From: Bernardetia sp. MNP-M8
Lineage (GTDB): Bacteria > Bacteroidota > Bacteroidia > Cytophagales > Bernardetiaceae
Reading direction: 5' to 3'
Length of the DNA: 64,000 nucleotides
Assembly (NCBI RefSeq): GCF_037126285.1
Contig: NZ_CP147012.1
Span: 4,796,676 to 4,860,675 of the forward strand
Position 1 is the first letter of the stretch. Each line of letters opens with the position of its first letter. A program made the position numbers and the translations under genes. The notes below the pieces were generated by a model, which saw nothing but the letters and a program-made list of their open reading frames with translations, ran no database searches and was not told the DNA's origin. Below, one piece after another: positions 16,980 to 24,451 of the stretch.

Positions 16980-17864
16980 ATGAATAACTCAGAAACAACT
17001 TTAGTACAAAATACAAATACTTCTTTGCCTTCAACTTCTTCATCTGCTAATAGCTCAAAAGAAATGGGTATTTTAGACCATTTGGAAGAATTGCGTTGGC
17101 ATGTTATTCGTGCTGTATTGGCTATTTTGGTTTTTACAGCAGTTGCTTTTATAGCAAAGGATATTGTTTTTGGTAAGATTATTTTAGGTCCTTCAAAAAG
17201 TAACTTTCTTACCTATCAATTTTTTTGTCAGCTTTCTAGCCTTACTTGTATTGATAACTTGCCTTTTATTATTCAAAACCGTGTAATGACAGGACAGTTT
17301 ACCATGCATATTGCAGCTTCAATAGCCTTTGGTTTTATGTGTGCATTTCCGTATGTTTTTTGGGAAATTTGGCGTTTTGTTGCACCTGCTCTATATAATG
17401 AAGAGCGCAATGTAGCACGAGGAGCTACTTTTTTTGTATCTCTTTTATTTGCTATTGGTGTTCTTTTTGGCTATTTCTTAATTACTCCTTTGTCTATTAA
17501 CTTTCTTTCTAATTATCAAGTTGATGCAACTATTCTCAATGAAATTGATATTTCTTCCTATGTAACTACAGTAGCTATGCTGACCTTAGGCTGTGGACTT
17601 ATGTTTCAACTTCCTATTGTAGTATTTTTCCTATCACAAGTCGGAATTGTTACACCTGAATTAATGAGAGCTTATCGAAAACATTCTATTGTTGTTATTT
17701 TATTTATTTCAGCTCTTATTACTCCTCCAGACGTAATTAGTCAGTGTTTAATCGGAATTCCTATTTGGATTTTGTATGAAATAAGTATTCTTATTTCGGC
17801 TTCTATTCAAAAGAAAAGAAATATAGCAATTGCAAAAGCTGAGAAATTAAGACAAATGGAATAA
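16980..17864 (+). CDS. tatC: twin-arginine translocase subunit TatC
   Basis: The 294-residue inner membrane protein has six predicted membrane helices. The N-terminal MGILDHLEELRWHVIRA is the conserved TatC signature that binds the twin-arginine signal peptide. FPYVFWEIWRFVAPALYNEERN near residue 121 is the second hallmark. The first ~30 residues are a Ser/Thr/Asn-rich extension. No tatA/B gene is adjacent, so the other Tat components are encoded elsewhere. Confidence 0.95.
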   Translation: MNNSETTLVQNTNTSLPSTSSSANSSKEMGILDHLEELRWHVIRAVLAILVFTAVAFIAKDIVFGKIILGPSKSNFLTYQFFCQLSSLTCIDNLPFIIQNRVMTGQFTMHIAASIAFGFMCAFPYVFWEIWRFVAPALYNEERNVARGATFFVSLLFAIGVLFGYFLITPLSINFLSNYQVDATILNEIDISSYVTTVAMLTLGCGLMFQLPIVVFFLSQVGIVTPELMRAYRKHSIVVILFISALITPPDVISQCLIGIPIWILYEISILISASIQKKRNIAIAKAEKLRQME

Positions 17865-18147
17865 AATAATTTCTAGTTTTATTCGATTTTTTATTTCTTC
17901 TAGCTTTTTTATTTATGAGATTCAAAATCATAGCTAAATAAACAAAAGCCTTCACAGATTATCTACGTTGCTATTTCGTGGTCTGTGGTTTTCTCGTAAT
18001 CACCCTTTCATTTTTAATTGAGCCAAGTAAAAAGGGTATGTCTAATATGCCAAACTTTGAAGATTAAAATGTATCAGAATCTTGAAGAAATAATAATTTT
18101 AATTAAATCACAAACTTTATTTGGAGCTATTTTTTAGGAATTTAAAA
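17865..18147. other. intergenic stretch, no feature recognised
   Basis: The gap between tatC and the PAS gene reaches 325 bp when the terminator at its end is included. I see no open frame with coding character, no RNA gene and no repeat here. Confidence 0.4.
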
Positions 18148-18177
18148 CCTCATCTTTTAAATTTTCAAAAGATGAGG
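18148..18177. terminator. bidirectional terminator between tatC and the PAS gene
   Basis: CCTCATCTTTT and AAAAGATGAGG form an 11-bp stem with T-rich tracts on both sides. On the minus strand it ends the PAS-protein transcript. Confidence 0.75.
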
Positions 18178-18189
18178 CTTTCTGATTAT

Positions 18190-18747
18190 TTATCTTATTT
18201 GTGTTTCTAGAGCCATAAAATGAGTGACTTGATTAGAATAAAGAGGAAAAATTTGAACTTGACAAGTATAAGGCGTTTTATCTTTTTTATAATTGACAAC
18301 TGATATTTTAAAAGGTTTTCTTTTTTGAAGATTCATTTTGACTTCCTTTCTTGATTCTTTTGAAGTCAATTCTCCTTGTAAGAAAGAAGGTTGTTTATTA
18401 ATAGCAAATTTTTTTGAATAGCCTGTCATTTTTGTAAAGCCTTCATTTACCCACAAAATTTTTTCTAATGAATCAGTGAGTACAATAGCTTCAAAATGAT
18501 TATTTAAAAATATTGCATCTATATCATTTTTCCACTTATACTTTTCTGCAAACACTTTTATTTTTTGTATGTCTAATTCTTTTTTAGTAACATCAAAAGA
18601 ACTTATAATAGAAACATCCCAACCCAAAAGAGGCTTAAATTCTGTAATTGAAGGTTTTATTTGATTTCTGATTTTGTCAGACTCTTTTCTATCTAAACTT
18701 GAAAGATAAATATCCAAACCCATCATATTCGATAATTCTTGCTTCAT
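18190..18747 (-). CDS. PAS-domain protein
   Basis: The C-terminal half (about residues 75-185) is a PAS domain: FLNNHFEAIVLTDSLEKILWVNEGFTKMTGY, then SFLQGELTSKESRKEVKMNLQKRKPF and NYKKDKTPYTCQVQIFPL. This spacing resembles LOV/PAS sequences, but the flavin Cys of the GRNCRFLQG motif is replaced (KQPSFLQG), so it is not a photoactive LOV domain. The N terminus has no named domain and no output domain is attached, so it is probably a stand-alone sensor or scaffold. A STAS-like gene lies 56 bp upstream on the same strand. Confidence 0.8.
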   Translation of the reverse strand: MKQELSNMMGLDIYLSSLDRKESDKIRNQIKPSITEFKPLLGWDVSIISSFDVTKKELDIQKIKVFAEKYKWKNDIDAIFLNNHFEAIVLTDSLEKILWVNEGFTKMTGYSKKFAINKQPSFLQGELTSKESRKEVKMNLQKRKPFKISVVNYKKDKTPYTCQVQIFPLYSNQVTHFMALETQIR

Positions 18748-18803
18748 TTTATTGACTTATTAGTTATCTGTAAAAAAGAAATAAATTGGTTTTTAATTCA
18801 TTT

Positions 18804-19214
18804 TTAATCATTAAAAAACCATTTTTTGGCTTCTTCTATATCACTAAACAATTTTGATTGATGAGAGTGTTTTGAGCTTTCTACATCATCAATAGTTTGT
18901 TCGATTGATAACTGAGCTATCAGTTCTTTTGGAATAATCATAGCTTGTTTTTCAATTTTAGCTTCTGTAAACTGTGGAGCAATAACTTCTAAAACCCAAT
19001 TTTGTAACTCTGGAGTTATTGGAAAGTTTAGGTCTTTAGTAATAGATAAAATAAATTTTATGTTTTTTTCTTTTATTATTTCTACTAATTTTTGCATTTC
19101 TTCTTTAAACTCCTCATTATTCATGTCTTTGGTAGTTTCCAACCATGTTGAAGTTAAGATTTGTTTTTCTTCATCAAGAGAACGTTCTACATATTTACTT
19201 TTATAATCTTTCAT
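18804..19214 (-). CDS. STAS/SpoIIAA-like small protein
   Basis: The 136-residue protein alternates helices and strands: FILSITKDLNFPITPELQNWV in the middle, AMIIPKELIAQLSIEQ, and a C-terminal EEAKKWFFND. This pattern (core strand, a helix ending in W, a closing 'EAxxWL' helix) is shared with the gene at 58572-59039 and resembles the SpoIIAA-like/STAS fold found in many Cytophagales proteins. The assignment is by pattern only. It is probably co-transcribed with the downstream PAS gene. Confidence 0.5.
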   Translation of the reverse strand: MKDYKSKYVERSLDEEKQILTSTWLETTKDMNNEEFKEEMQKLVEIIKEKNIKFILSITKDLNFPITPELQNWVLEVIAPQFTEAKIEKQAMIIPKELIAQLSIEQTIDDVESSKHSHQSKLFSDIEEAKKWFFND

Positions 19215-19244
19215 TGTAATTGAGGGGAGGGGATTTTTATTAAA

Positions 19245-20156
19245 TTAATTTATTTTCGAAAGCCAGTTGTCAATTTGTGATTGAATAGTTTGAGCATAAA
19301 TAAAATTGGTGTCATCTTTTCCTGCTTCTAATGCTTTTTGGGCACTTTCTACTGCCCCTTTGTAATCGTTTTGTAGAGCTAAAATTTCAGATTTTACCCA
19401 GTAAGGTAAATAATGGTCGTTTTTGAGTTTGATAGATTGGTTTGCCCATTCTAAGGCTTGGCGAAGTTCTATATTTTCACTTTTGTAATAAGATGCACTT
19501 CTTACAAGCACTTGCCAATCGTTTGGATATTTTGAAATGGCAGAAGCAATATTTTTCTTTGCTTCCTCTACTGTATTTACTTGGATTGTAATTCGTGCTA
19601 ATTTACATTCCCAACGCAAAATAAAAGTAGCTTCATTTTCTAATATTTTATCAAAATCATAAGCTAAAGTTTCCTGAAATTTTGATTTTTCAACGGTTGC
19701 ATTTACTCTCAAAACATCATTTTCTTGATTATAGGCTTCTTTTCCCCAAGAATCTATAGCTGTATTAAAAATGAAAGTCCAATCTCCCCTTTTTTGTGGA
19801 ATAACAAAAATAGCATACTTGCCTTTTTTTAAAGGTTTACCATTTATTTTGACATCACTAGAAAATTCTATGGTTGTAGCTTCATTTGCTCCTGCTCTCC
19901 AGACTTTTCCATAAGGCACTAGTTCGCCCCAAATATGTTTTTTACGTCCTTTTACACTCGGACGACTATAACGAACAAAAAATTCTGTCAAGCCAATTTC
20001 TTGCATTAATGTAGAAATCGAACTCTTGCGTGGAAGTTCTAGTTTTTCTTCCTCTTCCGAAATATCATTGGCTTGTCCCTTCTCTTGTGCTAAAGCAGAA
20101 AAAGAAACTAAAAAAAAGAGAATGACTAGGGCGTTTTTTATGAAATTACTTTTCAT
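19245..20156 (-). CDS. DUF2911 protein with TPR-like C terminus
   Basis: The 303-residue protein has a signal peptide (LVSFSALAQ). A DUF2911 domain spans about residues 38-190, with RYSRPSVKGRKKHIWGELVPYGKVWRAGANEAT split over its start, and KKGKYAIFVIPQKRGDWTFIF. About residues 190-300 hold helix pairs (ASYYKSENIELRQALEWANQ and GAVESAQKALEAGKDD) typical of TPR repeats. It should be periplasmic. The function of DUF2911 is unknown. Confidence 0.85.
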   Translation of the reverse strand: MKSNFIKNALVILFFLVSFSALAQEKGQANDISEEEEKLELPRKSSISTLMQEIGLTEFFVRYSRPSVKGRKKHIWGELVPYGKVWRAGANEATTIEFSSDVKINGKPLKKGKYAIFVIPQKRGDWTFIFNTAIDSWGKEAYNQENDVLRVNATVEKSKFQETLAYDFDKILENEATFILRWECKLARITIQVNTVEEAKKNIASAISKYPNDWQVLVRSASYYKSENIELRQALEWANQSIKLKNDHYLPYWVKSEILALQNDYKGAVESAQKALEAGKDDTNFIYAQTIQSQIDNWLSKIN

Positions 20157-20384
20157 TTTGATAAAATTACGATTTTTCTTTAATAGTTATAGCGAATCAA
20201 ACCTATTTTTTGAATTGATTGTTTTATTTTTATCAGACACTTTTAACTTCATTAAGAGCTAAAGCTGTTTAGAAGTAGAAAACAATAAGTCAGCTAGTTT
20301 AGATCCCTTTTAACTTTAACTCTGTCGATAATGGGCAAAAACAGTACAGTTTTTATTTTGTTGTGCATTGGAAGTGTTTCATTT

Positions 20385-20442
20385 AACTTCTGAGGAGTTC
20401 AACACAAAAAAAACGTTAAATTACTTTTGTTACAAGGTACTA
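20385..20442. repeat. fragment related to the multi-hairpin element at 6082-6240 (within a 360-bp gap)
   Basis: CTTCTGAGGAGTTCAACAC matches the reverse complement of part of 6098-6117 with few differences, and TTTTGTTACAAGGTACTA (20425-20442) is an exact 18-base copy of 6223-6240. The hairpins are not intact here. The rest of the gap 20157-20516 shows nothing recognisable apart from the promoter region of the DUF2911 gene. Confidence 0.55.
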
Positions 20443-20516
20443 AAAAAGCAGCTAAATTTATTATGCTCTTTAGTCCTTGATTTTTTTGAATTGAATAAGT
20501 TTTAAAATATAAATTT

Positions 20517-21068
20517 TTAATACTTTCCTTCTGATTCAATAGCCTGTTTGATATGTGCCAAATGATGATTTGAATGCCAAGCATAATTGGCAACAAGTTC
20601 AAAAAGTGTAAAATAAATTTGATGTTCTGGATGAAAAAAACGTTTTTCCAAATCAGATTCAGACAAAGATTCAATAATTATATGCAGCTTTTTATGAATT
20701 CCTTCCAAAATAGAAATTGAAACTTCAACAGGTAAAGTCATGTCTTGCAGTTCTGCCCATTTATCTTCTAAATAGGGCTTTATAGTTGGCTCTTCTTCAG
20801 TAAGAGTTAGCTTGAAACGAACTAAGGCATTAAGATGACTATCTGAACAATGATGAATAACTTGTTTGATTGTCCAACCTTGAGGACGATATTTCCAGTT
20901 TAATGTTTCTTCAGGCAAGTTAAGAATTGCTGCTTTTAGTCGCATCGGAAAACTAGCAATATCATTTTTCCAATCCAAAACTAAATCTTTAGCTTCTGGG
21001 TATATCAGTATTGGTTTCTCAAAGTCTCCAATTGGATATTTGAGGTTGTCTAATTCTATTTTGTCCAT
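20517..21068 (-). CDS. DinB/YfiT-like bacillithiol-transferase family protein
   Basis: The 183-residue four-helix protein begins LKYPIGDFEKP, the start typical of YfiT relatives. It carries the DinB metal ligands: WTIKQVIHHCSDSHLNALVRFK near residue 65 and YAWHSNHHLAHI near 161. Related proteins transfer thiol cofactors or detoxify electrophiles. It lies 136 bp downstream of the E2-like gene on the same strand; a functional link is not implied by this alone. Confidence 0.88.
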   Translation of the reverse strand: MDKIELDNLKYPIGDFEKPILIYPEAKDLVLDWKNDIASFPMRLKAAILNLPEETLNWKYRPQGWTIKQVIHHCSDSHLNALVRFKLTLTEEEPTIKPYLEDKWAELQDMTLPVEVSISILEGIHKKLHIIIESLSESDLEKRFFHPEHQIYFTLFELVANYAWHSNHHLAHIKQAIESEGKY

Positions 21069-21204
21069 TTATAAATAAAATTTAAACACATAACGCAGAC
21101 TTAGGAACAATTACGAATTTAATTTATTGATTACCACTTAATTGAATGTTTGAAAATAGTAGTTTACTTAATTCTTATTCCTTAGAGTCTGCGTTACATA
21201 TAAT

Positions 21205-21813
21205 TTAATGAATTCTGAATCCACCTCTTTTATCTTCTTGTGTAGACGGAGTTTCTTGTGGTTTTTCTGCTGCATCTATACCAAATCCAGTAATTTTGAA
21301 TCCTGAGCTTTTCTTTGCTGCACGTTCTTTAGTTGGGTCAGGCATTTCTTGTTTATCACATGGAAAAATACCACTATTTCGCATACGCAAATACCAATTA
21401 CGAGCCTCTTCGTTAGCTGGACTGTGTTCGTTGGTAATTTCCATATCGTATTGTAAGGTACGAATCATGCGAATCATGTGTCTTCCCAAACCTTCTGACA
21501 TTTCCCAAGTTCCATAACACCAGCGTCCATTTTTAAACCAGTTGGGATGATAAACAAATGGTTCATCAAGCAATTCTAGTTGTGGTGGAGCTTGTGGATA
21601 GGCCTCTGGAAGAGTGATTTTGAGTTTATGTTGATTACGATAAGTAGGCTGTGTATCAATAATACTTCGTACAAAAATTGTTACTTCATATTCTTCTACA
21701 TACGGTGGATTACCCACAAGTGGCTCAAAAGAAAGCAATGAGCCACTAATATTTTCCATTTCTTTATAATCATTCGCCAAACGACGATTTCGTATTTCTT
21801 GAGGAGTAGCCAT
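21205..21813 (-). CDS. E2 ubiquitin-conjugating-enzyme-like protein
   Basis: The 202-residue protein has the UBC core over residues 1-150. KLKITLPEAYPQAPPQLELL (63-82) is the beta-meander with the YPxxPP motif. HPNWFKNGRWCYGTW (89-103) has an HPN triad and Cys99 exactly ten residues after the His, the spacing of eukaryotic E2 active sites. NEHSPANEEARNWYL (128-142) is the E2 'SPAN' helix. Residues 155-202 form a polar tail ending GGFRIH. It should carry a ubiquitin-like protein as a thioester in the cytoplasm. The ubiquitin-like gene is 169 bp upstream on the same strand. No E1 gene is visible in the window. Confidence 0.88.
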   Translation of the reverse strand: MATPQEIRNRRLANDYKEMENISGSLLSFEPLVGNPPYVEEYEVTIFVRSIIDTQPTYRNQHKLKITLPEAYPQAPPQLELLDEPFVYHPNWFKNGRWCYGTWEMSEGLGRHMIRMIRTLQYDMEITNEHSPANEEARNWYLRMRNSGIFPCDKQEMPDPTKERAAKKSSGFKITGFGIDAAEKPQETPSTQEDKRGGFRIH

Positions 21814-21816
21814 TTT

Positions 21817-21842
21817 TCAGTTATCAGTTATCAGTTATACAG
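21817..21842 (-). repeat. triple heptamer TAACTGA just upstream of the E2-like start codon
   Basis: On the coding strand, three tandem copies of TAACTGA end about five bases before the ATG at 21813, with a partial copy before them. Changes in copy number would alter the leader spacing but not the reading frame. Confidence 0.7.
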
Positions 21843-21982
21843 TGACCTATTGATTGTAATGAGCGTATAACCTAGATTATTAATATTTTATTTAAACTTT
21901 GAGGTAGGGTCTTTACTTCTAAATTAGTTTTTCCAATTTTGAGTTTCGACTTTTGAATTTGTATTCCTGCTAAAATCTAAAT

Positions 21983-22237
21983 TTATCTTCCTGCATCAGT
22001 TGCTGGAATTACTCTAAAAGTAGTTCCGTGAGTGATACCTGCCTGTCCTAATGTTTGGTGGTTAAGCATACGGTTTCCTCCTTTTATAGCCAGATTATAT
22101 CCTTGCTGACTATTTTTGATAAAATCATGTGTAATAAGTTCGCCTATAATTTCCTGTACACTCATTGTGTCATCTAAAGTTGCGCTAATCATGCGTCCAT
22201 CAGTTGGGTGTACAAAGTTTACGTTTACGTCTGCCAT
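21983..22237 (-). CDS. ubiquitin-like beta-grasp protein
   Basis: The 84-residue protein reads as a single beta-grasp domain: strand VNVNFVHPTDGRMISATLDD, helix MSVQEIIGELITHDFI, strand GYNLAIKGGNRMLN, then QTLGQAGITHGTTFRVIPAT. This follows ubiquitin strand by strand (helix after TxxSV, K-G-G at the 'FAGKQL' position, 'TLxxxGIxxGTTFRV' near the end). The C terminus is DAGR, with one Gly and a final Arg instead of Gly-Gly, so one-residue trimming would expose a terminal Gly. The EsaB/YukD family is the alternative, but no type VII secretion gene is nearby and an E2-like gene follows directly. Confidence 0.8.
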   Translation of the reverse strand: MADVNVNFVHPTDGRMISATLDDTMSVQEIIGELITHDFIKNSQQGYNLAIKGGNRMLNHQTLGQAGITHGTTFRVIPATDAGR

Positions 22238-22865
22238 GTCTGGAATTATATATTTTTGTAAGAATTTTTTTTATGAATTTGTCTAACTAAACCTTAAACC
22301 ATTAGGTTTATTCTGCTCATTTTATATAAGCTACTAAGAAAATGAATTGCTATCAATTATGCAAAAATAGTTTGTAAAATATTTTTCTATTGCTTATACT
22401 AATTCTAAATAGAATAAGTTCTACTAGATAGACAAATTTACAGATTTACAGTTTCAAAATCTATTTTCAAACGTAAGTTTTTAAGATTTTGTTTAGTTAA
22501 TCTGAACTTGTGCTGCTTAATCAATTGATATACAAGTGATTTAGGGTTTTTATATTTTGTTTGTTGTGCTAAAACAGAGTCTTTTTTATTCTAAAATGCA
22601 GCATTTTGCATCTAAGAAAATACTTTGTTTTAAATGCTATTTTTCAAAAATAGTCACTTTTTTAAAATCAATACCAATTGGAAGTAACATTTTTTATAAT
22701 AACTTTTGGCTTGATTTTTCGTTCCTATAAAAATAAACCGTATATTTAATTGTGTTTTTAGTAGAAATGCAAAATTTTATACTGTTTAGTATTTATATTA
22801 GTATTTAGAAAAATTATTGAAACTCCGTTCAAAATCTATACATCAACTCATAACACCATACCATT
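22238..22865. other. long AT-rich intergenic stretch between the ubiquitin-like gene and a small ORF
   Basis: No gene is supported here. On the minus strand TATTTTTG (22369-22362) fits the Bacteroidota -7 box, about 125 bp upstream of the ubiquitin-like ATG, leaving a long leader. No clear -33 partner is seen. Confidence 0.45.
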
Positions 22866-22964
22866 ATGTTAAATCTAATTTGGCTTATCTTAAAGCGCAT
22901 CGACTGGAAAAAAATTATTATAGGAATCATTATACGTCGTATCTTGAAAGGTATTTTTAAGTAA
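22866..22964 (+). CDS. possible 32-residue hydrophobic-basic peptide
   Basis: An ATG opens a short frame beginning MLNLIWLILKRIDWKKI and continuing with an Ile-rich run and Lys/Arg pairs, ending at TAA. The composition (Ile/Leu with periodic Lys/Arg) is that of a membrane-active peptide. A stem-loop AAATCCC/GGGATTT with a T-run follows at 23016-23056, as for a real transcript. The frame is short enough to be chance, no Shine-Dalgarno is present, and conservation is untested. Confidence 0.3.
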   Translation: MLNLIWLILKRIDWKKIIIGIIIRRILKGIFK

Positions 22965-23015
22965 ATCTGTAATTCATTTTTGCTCAAAAATATAATACAA
23001 AAAGAGCTATTGAAT

Positions 23016-23056
23016 AAATCCCTTTTTTGAAAAACTATTTCAGAAATGGGATTTTT
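23016..23056 (+). terminator. weak intrinsic terminator after the small ORF
   Basis: AAATCCC (23016-23022) pairs with GGGATTT (23048-23054), followed by T residues. The loop is long at 25 bases. Confidence 0.4.
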
Positions 23057-23141
23057 TATTTCTTTTTTGTAAATTAAGAACTGATTTTGACAAATCAGTT
23101 TATAAATCAAATTTATCAATTACTAACTAAATTACTTTTTT

Positions 23142-24275
23142 ATGGGACTTTGGGATAAAATTAGTGGACAATTTATCGATGTCATTGAATGGATAGACAA
23201 TAGCAGAGATACAATTGTTTACAGATTCAATAGAGATGGAAACGAAATCAAATATGGAGCGCAACTTACTGTTAGAGAAGGTCAGCAAGCTGTTTTTATT
23301 AATGAAGGACAATTAGCAGATGTTTTTCCTCCTGGGAGGTATGAGCTTTCAACACAAAACATGCCTGTTTTGACAACCCTAAAAAGTTGGAAATATGGAT
23401 TCAATAGTCCTTTTAAAGCAGAAGTTTATTTTGTCAATATGCGCCCTTTTGTGGATAATAAATGGGGAACTCGCAATCCAATTCGTGTTAGAGATGCAGA
23501 ATTAGGCTCTATGGGAATCGAAATTCGTGCTTTTGGTAGTTTTGATTTTAAAGTTATTGAACCAAGTCGTTTTCTTATTGATATAGTAGGAACTGATGGG
23601 CATTTTACGACAGAAGAAATTACTACTAAACTAAAAAGTTTGGTTGTCAAGCAATTTACAGATGGGTTAGGAGAGAGCAAAATTCCATTTTTAGACTTAG
23701 CTGCTAATTATGATGAATTGGGAGCAATGATTAAGAAAAAATTAGTATTAGACTTTGACCGTTATGGTGTAGATATTACTGATTTTCTAGTAGAGAATAT
23801 GTCTTTGCCAGACCATGTACAGAAAGTTCTTGACCAAAGAAATGAAATGGAAATTATGGGACGTTCTATGCAAGGAAATCTTAATAATTATACGCAGTTC
23901 AAAATGGGACAAGCTATGGAAGATTCTGCCAATAATCCGAATGGAGGAAATGAGGGTCTGAGTATGGGAATGGGGATGGCAATGGCAAACCAAATGTCTA
24001 ACCAAATGCAAAATCAACAACAGAACCAAAATCAAGGTCAGCAGCACAACAGCACTCCACCTCCCATGGTGTCCTTTCATGTACATCTAGATGGACAACA
24101 AGCAGGTCCTTTTCCATTAGCAGAATTACAAAAGATGATACAAAGTGGACAAATTACTCGTACTTCTTATGTATGGAAAGCAGGAATGGCAGAATGGGCA
24201 GCAGCCGAAAAAGTAGCAGAACTACAAGGCTTTTTTGGAAGTGTGCCACCACCATTGCCACCACCACCTATGTAA
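23142..24275 (+). CDS. SPFH-domain (YdjI/virion-core-like) protein with C-terminal GYF_2 domain
   Basis: Residues 1-230 match the bacterial SPFH 'virion core protein' family: MGLWDKISGQFIDVIEW, LTVREGQQAVFINEGQLADVF (split over residues 43-62), and a prohibitin-like region with LVVKQFTDGLGESKIPFLDLA. A Met/Gln/Asn-rich linker follows (about 240-308). Then comes a GYF_2 domain, about 312-365: FHVHLDGQQAGPFPLAELQ and SYVWKAGMAEWAAAEKV. SPFH proteins oligomerise on membranes as scaffolds; GYF_2 domains bind proline-rich partners. The C terminus itself is a polyproline stretch (VPPPLPPPPM), a possible self-ligand. Confidence 0.88.
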   Translation: MGLWDKISGQFIDVIEWIDNSRDTIVYRFNRDGNEIKYGAQLTVREGQQAVFINEGQLADVFPPGRYELSTQNMPVLTTLKSWKYGFNSPFKAEVYFVNMRPFVDNKWGTRNPIRVRDAELGSMGIEIRAFGSFDFKVIEPSRFLIDIVGTDGHFTTEEITTKLKSLVVKQFTDGLGESKIPFLDLAANYDELGAMIKKKLVLDFDRYGVDITDFLVENMSLPDHVQKVLDQRNEMEIMGRSMQGNLNNYTQFKMGQAMEDSANNPNGGNEGLSMGMGMAMANQMSNQMQNQQQNQNQGQQHNSTPPPMVSFHVHLDGQQAGPFPLAELQKMIQSGQITRTSYVWKAGMAEWAAAEKVAELQGFFGSVPPPLPPPPM

Positions 24276-24353
24276 AAAAAGGTTTTTAATAGTAGAGCTT
24301 AAAATTTAACTGTAAATTTATAACCAAAATATATTTTTTGAGTTGTATCTGAG

Positions 24354-24391
24354 AGTTCCTATTTGTTGTTTGTAACAAATAGGAACTTTTT
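24354..24391 (+). terminator. intrinsic terminator after the SPFH gene
   Basis: A perfect 14-bp stem (AGTTCCTATTTGTT with its complement) around GTTTGT is followed by TTTT. Confidence 0.85.
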
Positions 24392-24451
24392 AGTAAATAG
24401 CTATTTTTCTATCTCATTTTTTAGACTTATTTTTTAATCTACTTTATTTTT

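Noticed and set aside
18190-18747. Photoactive LOV domain
   Set aside because: The PAS sequence is LOV-like in layout, but the flavin-binding Cys of GRNCRFLQG is missing.
6290-22237. A single operon joining the JAMM, E2-like and ubiquitin-like genes
   Set aside because: They are 15 kb apart on different strands with unrelated genes between them; only the E2-like and ubiquitin-like genes are adjacent.
22829-23119. 96-codon frame on the minus strand
   Set aside because: Its residues are a random-looking mix of Ile, Phe and Lys expected from AT-rich DNA, and it runs opposite a small plus-strand frame and a terminator.
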